From the NCBI GenBank assembly GCA_023422565.1, contig JAFAGR010000031.1, positions 1 through 61,208 of the forward strand: a stretch of 61,208 nucleotides of DNA, in the 5' to 3' direction. The stretch comes from Bacteroidota bacterium. Its GTDB lineage: Bacteria; Bacteroidota; Bacteroidia; Chitinophagales; Chitinophagaceae. A model generated the notes under the pieces. That model saw only the letters and a list, made by a program, of their open reading frames with translations, was not told the origin of the DNA and searched no databases. A program made the position numbers and the translations under genes. Shown piece after piece: positions 26,421 through 35,502 of the stretch (its first letter is position 1; each line of letters starts with the position of its first letter).

Positions 26421-27487
26421 AATCCGCTTTGTAAAATTTGTTGATGAAGAAGGTACTGCTGCTCTGCGGACATGAAAGTTAAATAGCCACTGTTGCTATG
26501 CATCTTATTGCGAAAATCTCCACTTGAAAATACTTTCCGGTAAATGCGGCCCGGCAAAAGAAACTTTGAAGATAAATTATTCAACCTTTTCAAAAAGCGG
26601 AACGACTTTGTAGAAGATCCCTCTCTATCACTATTAAGTTGAAGGCTTGAACTAAGACGATCAGGAACGCTTATCCCTTTAGCAAGCAAGCGGTTCCATT
26701 CCCGAAGTATGGAATGTACAAGAGCGCTGCTGTAACGCGATTCATTTTTGACTAAGGAATTTTCGAATGTATCAATAAGCATCTCAAACCTTTGCAAGGC
26801 TACAATTCGTTCATAATGCGCATCGCTTATTTTATTATAACCGGCACTTCGCCTTATCAATACATCTGTAGTTTGAGAAAACTTTTTGTATAAAGGTTTT
26901 TTAGAAAGAACATCTACATGAAAAAACCAATCCTGATAGGAAAGGGCTTCTTCCCTAAACCTCACTTTCCTGCTTTTCAAGAAGCTTGTTTTCCAAATAA
27001 CACCGCAAACCGGCCACACCACATCGATACTCAAAAATCGAAACAGGTCATCTTCCTCGTTGAATGTATTCCAATAACGATCTGCATTTAAAGGATGTTC
27101 GAAAAAAATGGCAGACTGAAAAACGAAGAAGTCAAATTCAGGCCTTTCACTTTCCATAATTTCAACCCGGTTCTGCAAACAGTCCTGAAGCAAGAGATCG
27201 TCAGAATCGAGGAACATCAATCCTGCTCCTTTCGCTGCGTTCAGACCTGCATTTCTACACTTACCGGCTCCCTTTGTTCCTTCACCTTGCCATAACACCC
27301 GTATACGTTTATCCGTAGCCTCCAGTGCAGCGAGGTACTCCCGGGTTGGCGGATCTGACCCATCATCTGAAAGAATCAATTCCCAGGTTTCCAGGCTTTG
27401 TCTTAATACTGAATTGACTGTTTCTTTTAATAATTCCAACCGGTTAAACACCGGTATGATCACCGAAATTGACACGCCTTTATCCAA
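26417..27487 (-). CDS. Family 2 glycosyltransferase (tandem copy 1)
   Basis: It is a 356-residue GT2 enzyme with SVIIPVFNRLELLKETVNSVL, ELILSDDGSDPPT, GLMFLDSDDLLLQDC and SYQDWFFHVDVLSK. Architecture and length match copy 2, so copies 1 and 2 form one duplicate pair and copies 3 and 4 another. The C-terminal 90 residues are basic and helical and may help membrane association. One base separates it from the GT56-like gene. Confidence 0.91.
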   Translation of the reverse strand: MDKGVSISVIIPVFNRLELLKETVNSVLRQSLETWELILSDDGSDPPTREYLAALEATDKRIRVLWQGEGTKGAGKCRNAGLNAAKGAGLMFLDSDDLLLQDCLQNRVEIMESERPEFDFFVFQSAIFFEHPLNADRYWNTFNEEDDLFRFLSIDVVWPVCGVIWKTSFLKSRKVRFREEALSYQDWFFHVDVLSKKPLYKKFSQTTDVLIRRSAGYNKISDAHYERIVALQRFEMLIDTFENSLVKNESRYSSALVHSILREWNRLLAKGISVPDRLSSSLQLNSDREGSSTKSFRFLKRLNNLSSKFLLPGRIYRKVFSSGDFRNKMHSNSGYLTFMSAEQQYLLHQQILQSGF

Positions 27488-27488
27488 G

Positions 27489-28655
27489 TCAGTTTAAGAT
27501 TTCCGACAATAATCTTCTCCTTCGTTCTTCTGAAAAGAGGGAACCAATTATTTCTGAATTACTGCGTTTTTCCTCAATAGATAAAGGAGCAAGAAATTCA
27601 TTAAAGGAAAGTTTGGAGATGCTCTCAATATCAAAAACTTTGACGCCATTTCTCAACATCAAGTCGTATACGGAAGACCTGCGATTCAAAAATACTTTCT
27701 TACCCATATAGATGAAGGAAAAAGTATTTGCACCGGCCTGGGAACGGTGGTGATTCATTAACACTGCATCAACTTCCTTCAATAAATCCAGATATTTATC
27801 TAAAGGGATAAACGTCTGCATGCCGTCAAATTTATTCCCAAATAATTGTTTCCCTTTCCTGAGAATGTGCCTCTGGTAATTTTCATTACCATAGCTGAGA
27901 GGTGCAACCAAACGAAATTCTTCTGCAGCAAATTTTTTCAGCAGATCGAATGCTTCCAAATGATTGTTGGTATAGGTGGCGGAGTTACCTAACCAAATAA
28001 TTGTTTTGTCACCTTTAAAAGAAATTGCTTCATCAACTTTTATATTCTGCAGTCCTAGATCATAGAAGAAATCACGGTAACCTATGCTAACAGCATATTC
28101 TTCTTCGATCCGGCGTATATCATCAATATTCCAATGACAACAAAAATTCAGGCGCTCTAAAAAGGCTTTACGCACCTTCACTTCCCGCTCTTGCCGCCGC
28201 CTTATTCTGGAAGATGATTTGAGGTAATAATTTAGTTTGGCAAGAACGGAGCGGGGGTTCCAAACGCGGACAGGCTCGCTCCATCGCTGAATGTGCTTTA
28301 CATAACGAGACGTAAGCGCACCTAAATTGTATTCTTGAAAATTACCGGGTTGCTCCAAAAAATCGCCTCCCCATAAAAAAAGATAAACCGGAACATTTGC
28401 AGGCAATTTATTTATGTACGGTTGAACCGCTTCATTGAACCAATGTACATACACACGGTCATCCCCGGAAATTCCGTTAATAATTTTTTCAAATTCAACA
28501 GAGCCATACAAGGCCGATTCACCGTGCACATTCTTTACATATTTTCCTGGAAAACTGAAAGTATAGATGTAGCGGTTTTTGCCGGGCGATACTTCTTCCG
28601 CGATTTTTATGAAAGACTCAATAAATTTATCGTCTATCATAATGTGGTAGTTCAT
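27489..28655 (-). CDS. GT56 (WecF-like) N-acetylfucosaminyltransferase-family protein
   Basis: WecF (GT56) adds 4-acetamido-fucose to lipid II of enterobacterial common antigen. The diagnostic C-terminal half is present: IIWLGNSATYTNNHLEAFDLL, a PLSYGNENYQRHIL segment, KYLDLLKEVDAVLMNHHRSQAGANTF and FIYMGKKVFLNRRSSVYDLM. At 388 residues it is near family length. The locus shows no other common-antigen genes, so it most likely transfers a related deoxy-amino sugar to this polysaccharide. The exact donor is unknown. Confidence 0.8.
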   Translation of the reverse strand: MNYHIMIDDKFIESFIKIAEEVSPGKNRYIYTFSFPGKYVKNVHGESALYGSVEFEKIINGISGDDRVYVHWFNEAVQPYINKLPANVPVYLFLWGGDFLEQPGNFQEYNLGALTSRYVKHIQRWSEPVRVWNPRSVLAKLNYYLKSSSRIRRRQEREVKVRKAFLERLNFCCHWNIDDIRRIEEEYAVSIGYRDFFYDLGLQNIKVDEAISFKGDKTIIWLGNSATYTNNHLEAFDLLKKFAAEEFRLVAPLSYGNENYQRHILRKGKQLFGNKFDGMQTFIPLDKYLDLLKEVDAVLMNHHRSQAGANTFSFIYMGKKVFLNRRSSVYDLMLRNGVKVFDIESISKLSFNEFLAPLSIEEKRSNSEIIGSLFSEERRRRLLSEILN

Positions 28656-28660
28656 AGCAC

Positions 28661-29365
28661 TTATCCCCGGATGCGTTCGATCGCGAAGCTCGGCGACTCT
28701 TTGTAGTTAACCGTAATAAATTTCAACCGCCAAAAATCAGTCAGGCACAACTCATGCACGGCCTCAATAACACCGTAGCGAACGTTACCCACCCAATTGC
28801 CCTGTATATAGTCGTGCCCCGCGATAATTCCTGAGGGCTTAACTTTTCGCTTTAATATGTCCAGTTCAATAGCGGTCTGTTTATATCGATGATCTGTATC
28901 AAGATACACCCAGTCGAAATAATTATCGGGAAATGTAGCAAGAACATCCTGGGAAAATCCGAGGTTTATTTCAACCCGGCCTTCGGATATTTGCGTAGAA
29001 AATTTCTCCTCAACCTCCAGCTTTAATCCATCATGGTATCTGCTTGCATCCCCCCAGGCATCAACGAGGTGAAGTTTCTTTGGTTGAGTAAGCTCAAATA
29101 TTTTGGTGGAAAAGTCTCCGCGGTTCACGCCGATTTCTGCAACCACGGCATTCTTGGGCAGCTCAAGAAGCAGGTCATGTCTGTTTAAAAGAAAGCGTGT
29201 ATTTTCAATATGCTCTTTTTTAAGATCTACTTTCGGAATGGTAGCGTCTTCAACACGGCGTCTTTCAAGATCGGCCACAATAAAATCATGCGGGTCTCTC
29301 AGGCTGGTAGACTGCTTGATTATATCTTTTATCTTTTTCTTCATTGTTAATCTATTACTGAACAC
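28661..29365 (-). CDS. Class I SAM-dependent methyltransferase (Methyltransf_24 type)
   Basis: The 234-residue protein shows AVVAEIGVNRGDFSTKIFE (motif I), LHLVDAWGD (motif II), FDWVYLDTDHRYKQTAIELDIL and PSGIIAGHDYIQGNW (late metal-ligand-like DH block), typical of enzymes found beside ABC-type glycan exporters. The ATG at residue 8 (29344) avoids the 11-base overlap with the ABC ATPase gene and may be the real start. Placement right after Wzt suggests terminal methylation of the exported glycan, the known chain-end signal in some ABC systems; that is inference. Confidence 0.84.
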   Translation of the reverse strand: MFSNRLTMKKKIKDIIKQSTSLRDPHDFIVADLERRRVEDATIPKVDLKKEHIENTRFLLNRHDLLLELPKNAVVAEIGVNRGDFSTKIFELTQPKKLHLVDAWGDASRYHDGLKLEVEEKFSTQISEGRVEINLGFSQDVLATFPDNYFDWVYLDTDHRYKQTAIELDILKRKVKPSGIIAGHDYIQGNWVGNVRYGVIEAVHELCLTDFWRLKFITVNYKESPSFAIERIRG

Positions 29366-30635
29366 TCCAGGATGTGCCGGAATAATGATGCACGCCCCAT
29401 GCGCGATGAGTGAATAATTTTACATCGCTCTGATTTTCCACTTCAAACAAAGGATAATGTAACAGGCCGTCCCACGCCATGGTATGAATGGATTGATTTA
29501 TTCCCACCCCTATAGAATACAGGCCCGGCGAGAGGTTGGCGCCATTTATCTTAGCCCGCACAGTGTGTGATCCTTCGGGAAGAGTCAGGGGAAAGCCATC
29601 GTCCAGGCTGAAGGCAATGCCCGTTTTAACACCCTCTGCGTTAAAAACAGAAACACTGATGTTAGCATCTTTTACCGCTGAAGAAACGTTGAGTTTTATC
29701 AAAATTTCCGGCGGAGTTTGCATGGAGAGCTTGGGAATCCGATCTGCGCTTTCGGCAATGTAAACGTCTTCAATTTGTACCGGCGAGTTGCTGTTATTGT
29801 ACACCCTGTACTGTTCAACAGGTGGGCGCAACTCCTTGTCGTAACCTGTTTGAAAATAATGTTGAATTACTTCGTGGGCAGATCCGATTTTTTCTATGCC
29901 GCCATTATTCAACAATATACCCTGCTCGCATAATTGTGAAACTGCAGACATGTTATGGCTCACAAACAAGACCGTTCTGCCCTCTCCCCTGCTCACTTCG
30001 CCCATTCTTCCAAGGCATTTTTTTTGAAACTCTGCATCTCCCACGGCGAGCACTTCATCCACAATTAAGATCTCGCTTTCAAGATGGGCGGCCACTGAAA
30101 ATGCAAGCCGGACATACATACCAGAGGAGTATCTTTTTACAGGTGTATCAATATAGCGGTCAACTCCGCTGAAACTTACAATCTCATCAAGCTTACGCGA
30201 AATTTCTTTCTTGCGCATTCCTAAAATTGCACCGTTGAGAAAAATGTTTTCGCGGCCCGTAAGTTCGGGGTGAAAGCCCGTACCCACTTCCAGCAGGCTG
30301 GCTATTCTCCCTTTAATTTTTATCTTACCTGCGGATGGCGAGGTCACACGGCTCAAAATTTTGAGAAGAGTGCTTTTCCCCGCACCATTGCGCCCGATGA
30401 TGCCTACAGCCTTTCCCTGCTCTACATCAAAATTCAGGTTTTGAAGGCTATACACCACCTTACTTGCTCCACGTTCCGTTCTCCGGTTAGTTTCCCCTAT
30501 TTTTAAAAAAGGATCTTCTTTTCCCCGTACACTTGCCCACCATCGGCTAAGATCGTGGCTGATGGTACCGGTACCGATTTCTCCCAGCCTGTAAATTTTG
30601 CTTAGATCCCGTACCGAAATTGCAATGCGCGTCAT
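29355..30635 (-). CDS. ABC-2 glycan exporter ATPase with Wzt-type C-terminal domain
   Basis: It is predicted to power export of a finished or lipid-linked glycan through the inner membrane with the adjacent permease. Walker A is GIIGRNGAGKST, the signature is KRYSSGMYVRLAFS, Walker B is EILIVDEVLAVGD and the H-loop is VLFVSHN. About 150 residues follow the nucleotide-binding domain and form a beta-rich Wzt_C-like domain (LRPPVEQYRVYNNS to the end), which in known systems reads the modified chain end. I use the ATG at 30635 (426 residues), which overlaps the permease stop by 4 bases; a longer in-frame form to 30740 would overlap that gene by 109 bases. Confidence 0.92.
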   Translation of the reverse strand: MTRIAISVRDLSKIYRLGEIGTGTISHDLSRWWASVRGKEDPFLKIGETNRRTERGASKVVYSLQNLNFDVEQGKAVGIIGRNGAGKSTLLKILSRVTSPSAGKIKIKGRIASLLEVGTGFHPELTGRENIFLNGAILGMRKKEISRKLDEIVSFSGVDRYIDTPVKRYSSGMYVRLAFSVAAHLESEILIVDEVLAVGDAEFQKKCLGRMGEVSRGEGRTVLFVSHNMSAVSQLCEQGILLNNGGIEKIGSAHEVIQHYFQTGYDKELRPPVEQYRVYNNSNSPVQIEDVYIAESADRIPKLSMQTPPEILIKLNVSSAVKDANISVSVFNAEGVKTGIAFSLDDGFPLTLPEGSHTVRAKINGANLSPGLYSIGVGINQSIHTMAWDGLLHYPLFEVENQSDVKLFTHRAWGVHHYSGTSWSVQ

Positions 30636-31486
30636 ACCGTATCTACAAAGTTTTTTTCCACCCGGTTGAAGGTAACTATTCCTATTAAAAGCGTGAGCAG
30701 GGTAAATGCTACCGTGTAAACAAAAAATGTTGTATTCCATTGCCCCTTTCCGAGAAGGGCAAGGCGTGTTGTTTCAAGAATGGAAGTTAATGGATTCAGG
30801 TTGAGGATATTTGCAAACTTCGAAGGCGCAGCACTTAAAGGGTAGATCACAGGAGATGCGTACATCAATAGTTGTACTCCGAAAGCAAGTAGAAAACTGA
30901 GATCGCGATATTTGGAAGTGAGGGCCGAAATAATCATCCCGCTTCCCAAGCCAAGTAAGCCCATTAAGATGACAAGCGCCGGAAGAAGCAGCAGATAGCC
31001 GGTAGGCTGAAAATCATAATCTTTAAAAACAACATAATAGGCCACCATTAAAAGCAACATCAGAAACTGAACACCAAAACGAATGAGGTTGCTAAACACG
31101 ATACTAACGGGCATGATCAAACGCGGGAAATAAACCTTTCCAAACATAGCGGCATTGTCGCGAAAAACGGTTGACGTTTTCACTATGCATTCCGAAAAAT
31201 AATTCCAAATCACAATGCCGGTCATGTAGAACAAGGGCTGCGGCAATCCATCTGTACTTATGCCTGCCAGCCTTCCAAAAATCATTACATAAATAAGAGT
31301 TGTGAAAAGAGGTTGAATAAAAAACCACAAAGGCCCGAGAATGGTTTGCTTGTAAAAAGATACAAAATCGCGGCGTACGAGCAGCCACAGCAGGTCGCGG
31401 TATCTCCATAACTCAGCGAGACGCAGATCGAAAAGCGCACTTCGCGGCACTATTTCCATATCCCATTCATGGTGGTTACCGTGCAT
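30632..31486 (-). CDS. ABC-2 glycan exporter permease (Wzm type)
   Basis: This inner-membrane protein of 284 residues has six predicted helices and the polysaccharide-exporter features LLWLLVRRDFVSFYKQTILGPLWFFIQPL near the start and LNPLTSILETTRLALLGKGQW near the end. It would form the channel with the ATPase encoded by the overlapping downstream gene. It is separated from the GT4 gene upstream by 2 bases. Presence of an ABC exporter in the same operon as a Wzy-like protein and a Wza/Wzc pair is unusual. Confidence 0.92.
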   Translation of the reverse strand: MHGNHHEWDMEIVPRSALFDLRLAELWRYRDLLWLLVRRDFVSFYKQTILGPLWFFIQPLFTTLIYVMIFGRLAGISTDGLPQPLFYMTGIVIWNYFSECIVKTSTVFRDNAAMFGKVYFPRLIMPVSIVFSNLIRFGVQFLMLLLMVAYYVVFKDYDFQPTGYLLLLPALVILMGLLGLGSGMIISALTSKYRDLSFLLAFGVQLLMYASPVIYPLSAAPSKFANILNLNPLTSILETTRLALLGKGQWNTTFFVYTVAFTLLTLLIGIVTFNRVEKNFVDTV

Positions 31487-31488
31487 AC

Positions 31489-32607
31489 TTAATTTATCAG
31501 TTCATTGATATAGCCACCAAATTTTTCCTTATAACTTTCATAACTAAACGCTTCTAACAACTTTTCACGGTTAGGCACAAATCTCTCGGAAGCGCCAAGC
31601 ATTTCTTCAATTGATGTTTTCAGATCGTCCACACTGTTCGGATTCACAAGTTTCCCAAGTTCTCCATTAAGCAGAGCGTCTGATGAACCGTCTTCATTCC
31701 CTGCGATTACAGGCAGGCCGTAGTACATCGCCTCAATAAATACAATACCGAAACCTTCCTTCCTGCTCGGCATTACATAGAGATCGGCCATTTTAAAATG
31801 CTGCGGTATTTCTTCTTCGGGTAAGAAGCCAGGTATCACTACCATTCCCTCTAACCCAAGGCTGCGGATCATTTCATCGAGACGCAACTTTTCATCCTCG
31901 TCATAAGAGCCGGCTATCATATACCTGATCTCGGGGTTCTTCTCCTTCAACAAAGCCATAGCTTCAAGCACTACTTCATATCCTTTATACCTTTCCTTTG
32001 CCGACAGCCTGCTAAGGGTGAACAGGATTTTATTTCCGGCAGTAAAGCCGTAACGAGCCCGAAGTGTACTTTCCACAACGGTATTGGCCGGTAGGGTGAG
32101 AAAGGGATCCAGGCAGTTATTCAATACTGCGCAACGTTCTTTTAATAAACCATGAGTTTGAGAAATAACATCCTGGGTAAATGAGCTTACCGATAATATT
32201 TTATCACAGGTTTTCAGCATGGAAGTTCGGGTTGAGTTGAGCTTATCCCAAATTTCAATTCCGTGGGCGAGAAGCATTACCCGGGTGCGCGGTGAAACTT
32301 TTTTAATTAAGACCCCTGCAGGCAGAAGGTTGATGTGGCTAAGAATTACCAGTTTTGCCTTCCTGCCTTTTTTCATGCTGTTTGCAATGAATCTTATCTT
32401 TTTTACACGGAAGCCTAAAAAACATTCATTAGGAAAATAAGGATTTTCGGCTGCATTCTCCGGAGTATCGTACATACTGCTTATGGCAATGCTTTTATTA
32501 TTCTCGGCGCCATACTCAAATAAGGCCTTGCCCGCCACTTTGCACACCTTCTCTATGCCGCCCGTGGCGGAAAATGTTTTTAAAGTAAGAAACAAGATAT
32601 CAGGCAT
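31489..32607 (-). CDS. Family 4 glycosyltransferase
   Basis: It is a GT-B transferase of 372 residues. ILFLTLKTFSATGGIEKVCK is the acceptor-side glycine-rich start. The donor half contains LFTLSRLSAKERYKGYEVVLEAM, YMIAGSYDEDEKLR and LYVMPSRKEGFGIVFIEAMYYGLPVIAGNEDGS with a full E-x7-E. It lies 23 bases downstream of the amidotransferase gene and 2 bases ahead of the exporter permease. It is the most canonical GT4 of the locus; the sugar is unknown. Confidence 0.93.
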   Translation of the reverse strand: MPDILFLTLKTFSATGGIEKVCKVAGKALFEYGAENNKSIAISSMYDTPENAAENPYFPNECFLGFRVKKIRFIANSMKKGRKAKLVILSHINLLPAGVLIKKVSPRTRVMLLAHGIEIWDKLNSTRTSMLKTCDKILSVSSFTQDVISQTHGLLKERCAVLNNCLDPFLTLPANTVVESTLRARYGFTAGNKILFTLSRLSAKERYKGYEVVLEAMALLKEKNPEIRYMIAGSYDEDEKLRLDEMIRSLGLEGMVVIPGFLPEEEIPQHFKMADLYVMPSRKEGFGIVFIEAMYYGLPVIAGNEDGSSDALLNGELGKLVNPNSVDDLKTSIEEMLGASERFVPNREKLLEAFSYESYKEKFGGYINELIN

Positions 32608-32630
32608 AATAGGTGCTGCGAAAGCGCTTG

Positions 32631-34418
32631 CTATTTTTTTAACTCCAGTAACAGTACAGACAGCAGCTTACTCCAGTGTAGCTTACCTGCTTTAAACTTT
32701 TCAAAATTTGCTTTTGTTTCACCTGAAGAAGCAGAAAGTGTGTCTTTTACATATTGACTGCTGCCCAGCCATTGAGCAAATGGAAAACTAAATCCCATTT
32801 TTCTCCTGCTGTATATTTCAGGGTCGAGATCATCCTTGAAACTGTCTACCAGCATTTGCTTGTTATGTGATCCCGAATACTTCGTACCCGTATTTAAACT
32901 CATTGCAAAACGAATCACATCATCGTCAAGAAAGGGAACTCTTATTTCAATACTTTGCGCCATCCCCATTACATCTGCATCCCTCAACAATTGATTTTGC
33001 ATATAAAGATGAAACTCCATCCAACTTGCCGTGTTTTTGTGCTCCAGATTAAACAAGGGATTGTATACCGGCAAATCGGAAAGAATATTCCAAATTTCTT
33101 TCTCTGTTGCCCCGAGTTGCCGCGCAATACCATAGGGCGTAAACTGGCCCCGAAGAAAAAGATACAGACCCTTTATGCCCCCGAGTTTCAGGTAAGACAT
33201 TCTGTTTATTTGCTTCACACTACTTTTCAGACCGGCGTTCAGGCCCATGCCCGGCACTTTCTGCAAGTACGAGGCAAGTTTCATTCTCTTGAAACTGGGA
33301 TAACCTCCAGATAGCTCATCTCCCCCGATACCGGATAAAACTGCTTTCAAACCGGATTGGCGGGCGTACCGGCTAATGAACCAGGTATTAATACCATCGC
33401 AGCCGGGCATGTCCATCGCAGATACAAACTCAGGAATACATTCGTGAAATTCAGTTTCGGTAAGCAGGTGTTGGTATGAGTTACATTGAATTCGATTTAT
33501 TACCAGATCCTGGTATCTTTTCTCCGAATAGCGCTCTTCGTTGAAATATAAGGATAATGTATTGAGCCGGCTCTTGTTGATCTTTGATGCAACAGTGGCA
33601 ATAATGCTCGAATCAAGTCCGCCACTCAGAAACACGCCTATGGATGCATCCGAGATGAGATGCCTTTCCACCGCCTGTTTCATTAATCCAGAAAGTTTGC
33701 TGCTTGCGTTGTGACGGGAAAGACTGTGGTCAGAAAAACTGTAATGCGCGAAAGATTGGAGGCTACTTTTGTGCGTTCGGTAACTGTATTTAAGAAAAAA
33801 GCCTTTTTGCAAAGGCGTTACGTTTGAAAGAGTTGTCACCGGCTCCGGTATGTGACCGAAGGCCAGCAGGTAAACCGGCCAGTTTCGGTTCTGTTGCGGA
33901 AACAAACCTACAGACCTGAGAGCCCTGATCTCAGAGGCAAATATGAGTCCTTCTTTCATTAATGAATAATAAAGAGGCTTCATACCTGAAGTGTCTCTCA
34001 CCAGGTACAGTTCTTTTTCAAGATCATCCCACAAGGCGAAAGCAAACATTCCCTTGAAACGCCGGAAACATTGTGTATGCCACTGCGAGAAGGCAGCGAG
34101 TATAACCTCTGTATCGGTGTGATTGTGAAACACGTGGCCAAGACCGATCAATTCTTTTTTTAATTCCGGAAAATTGTAAAGTTCACCATTGTAAGTGATC
34201 GTGAACCTGTTTGCATAATGCATGGGCTGATGGCCTGCATCGGAAAGGTCCTGCAGAGCCAGCCTCCTGTTACCCAACACTAAATTGCCCGTAGGTTGGC
34301 TAAATATTCCTCCATCATCCGGACCTCCATGCACGAGACAGTTGCACATGGATTGAACCATAGTTTCAAGTTCGGAAATAGGATGATGATTACTGATAAT
34401 GCCTGCTATCCTACACAT
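32631..34418 (-). CDS. AsnB-type glutamine amidotransferase (asparagine synthase family)
   Basis: The N-terminal class II glutaminase domain starts MCRIAGI with the nucleophile C2 and contains YNGELYNF and HTDTEVILAAF; the C-terminal synthetase domain has the ATP pyrophosphatase loop VFLSGGLDSSII and GIGGDELSGGYPSF. Length (595 residues) is normal. In glycan loci such enzymes often amidate uronic acids instead of making asparagine, and this locus has the genes for a diacetamido uronic acid. An AsnB homologue is also a regular member of proteobacterial exosortase-linked polysaccharide loci. Sugar amidation is therefore favoured but not proven. It overlaps the fcl gene by 8 bases. Confidence 0.88.
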   Translation of the reverse strand: MCRIAGIISNHHPISELETMVQSMCNCLVHGGPDDGGIFSQPTGNLVLGNRRLALQDLSDAGHQPMHYANRFTITYNGELYNFPELKKELIGLGHVFHNHTDTEVILAAFSQWHTQCFRRFKGMFAFALWDDLEKELYLVRDTSGMKPLYYSLMKEGLIFASEIRALRSVGLFPQQNRNWPVYLLAFGHIPEPVTTLSNVTPLQKGFFLKYSYRTHKSSLQSFAHYSFSDHSLSRHNASSKLSGLMKQAVERHLISDASIGVFLSGGLDSSIIATVASKINKSRLNTLSLYFNEERYSEKRYQDLVINRIQCNSYQHLLTETEFHECIPEFVSAMDMPGCDGINTWFISRYARQSGLKAVLSGIGGDELSGGYPSFKRMKLASYLQKVPGMGLNAGLKSSVKQINRMSYLKLGGIKGLYLFLRGQFTPYGIARQLGATEKEIWNILSDLPVYNPLFNLEHKNTASWMEFHLYMQNQLLRDADVMGMAQSIEIRVPFLDDDVIRFAMSLNTGTKYSGSHNKQMLVDSFKDDLDPEIYSRRKMGFSFPFAQWLGSSQYVKDTLSASSGETKANFEKFKAGKLHWSKLLSVLLLELKK

Positions 34419-35388
34419 TGGCTACTTGCACCGCCTCCTCCTCTTTTTGACGTGCATATCGGGAATAATTTGCCTGGAAATCAATATAGGTGTCCACAAG
34501 TCCGTCTTCAAGCTCAATTACAGATTGCCAGCCAAGCTCCTGAATTTTGGCGACGTCCAGCAATTTGCGCGGTGTGCCATCAGGCTTAGTTTCATCAAAA
34601 ATGAGTGAACCTTTAAAGCCGGTGATCTCTTTGAGTAAAAGTGCCAGCTCCCGGATGGTATGATCCATCCCGGTTCCGATATTAATAATTTCAGGAGAAT
34701 TATATTTCTGCATCAGGTAGTAACAGGCCATAGCCGCATCATCTACATGAAGAAACTCCCTGCGTGGTTTACCGGTTCCCCAAACTGTAACCGAAGTATT
34801 GCAATTGACCTTAGCTTCATGAAATTTGCGGATCAGAGCCGGCAGCACATGCGCATTTTGCAGGTGATAATTATCGCCGGGGCCATACAGGTTAGTGGGC
34901 ATTACGCTAATGAACTTACTTCCGTACTGGCGGTGATACGCCTGGCACATATTTATGCCTGCGATCTTGGCAATGGCATAAGGAGCATTGGTAGGCTCAA
35001 GAAAACCGGTCATCAGGTAGTCTTCCTTGATAGGCTGCGGAGCATTTTTCGGGTAAATACAACTGCTTCCAAGAAACAACAATTTTTCCACCCCGGTTAA
35101 ATGCGCGGCATGAATGATGTTATTCTGAATAGCAAGATTGTCGTAAATAAAATCTGCAGGAAATGTTTGATTGGCCATGATGCCCCCTACTTTTGCAGCG
35201 GCAAGAAACACATACATCGGCCTTTCTTCGTTGAAAAACTCCAATACAAGAGCCTGGTCGCGCAGATCGAGTTCCGAAGATGTTCGCGTGATAATACTCA
35301 GGTAGCCCTTGCGCTTAAGTAACCTCACAAGCGCACTACCAACCAGACCAGTGTGACCGGCTACATAAATTTTGTCTGTGATTTTCAT
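34411..35388 (-). CDS. fcl: GDP-L-fucose synthase
   Basis: It epimerises and reduces GDP-4-keto-6-deoxymannose to GDP-L-fucose. This short-chain dehydrogenase shows the NADP motif GHTGLVGSA near residue 12, the LFLGSSCIYP serine region, the catalytic YAIAK pair near residues 137-141, and TNLYGPGDNYHLQNAHVLPALIRKFHEAK, which is diagnostic for Fcl. Length (325 residues) is typical. The partner enzyme Gmd is not in the window. The product would feed the GT11-like transferase at 12730-13632. A 114-base gap with no clear terminator separates it from the upxY-like gene. Confidence 0.95.
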   Translation of the reverse strand: MKITDKIYVAGHTGLVGSALVRLLKRKGYLSIITRTSSELDLRDQALVLEFFNEERPMYVFLAAAKVGGIMANQTFPADFIYDNLAIQNNIIHAAHLTGVEKLLFLGSSCIYPKNAPQPIKEDYLMTGFLEPTNAPYAIAKIAGINMCQAYHRQYGSKFISVMPTNLYGPGDNYHLQNAHVLPALIRKFHEAKVNCNTSVTVWGTGKPRREFLHVDDAAMACYYLMQKYNSPEIINIGTGMDHTIRELALLLKEITGFKGSLIFDETKPDGTPRKLLDVAKIQELGWQSVIELEDGLVDTYIDFQANYSRYARQKEEEAVQVANV

Positions 35389-35502
35389 AATACAGTTATT
35401 ATCGCGAACAAATGGACAACTAAGTTAAGGCAATCGTCTTGAAATATTGTTGAAAATCCCGATATTTTTTCCACCTTAAGAAACGTTTCAGGCTTGGCGA
35501 AT

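Noticed and set aside
29355..30740. Longer start for the exporter ATPase
   Set aside because: The 35 extra residues carry no conserved sequence and would overlap the permease gene by over 100 bases; the ATGA overlap at 30632-30635 gives the expected start.
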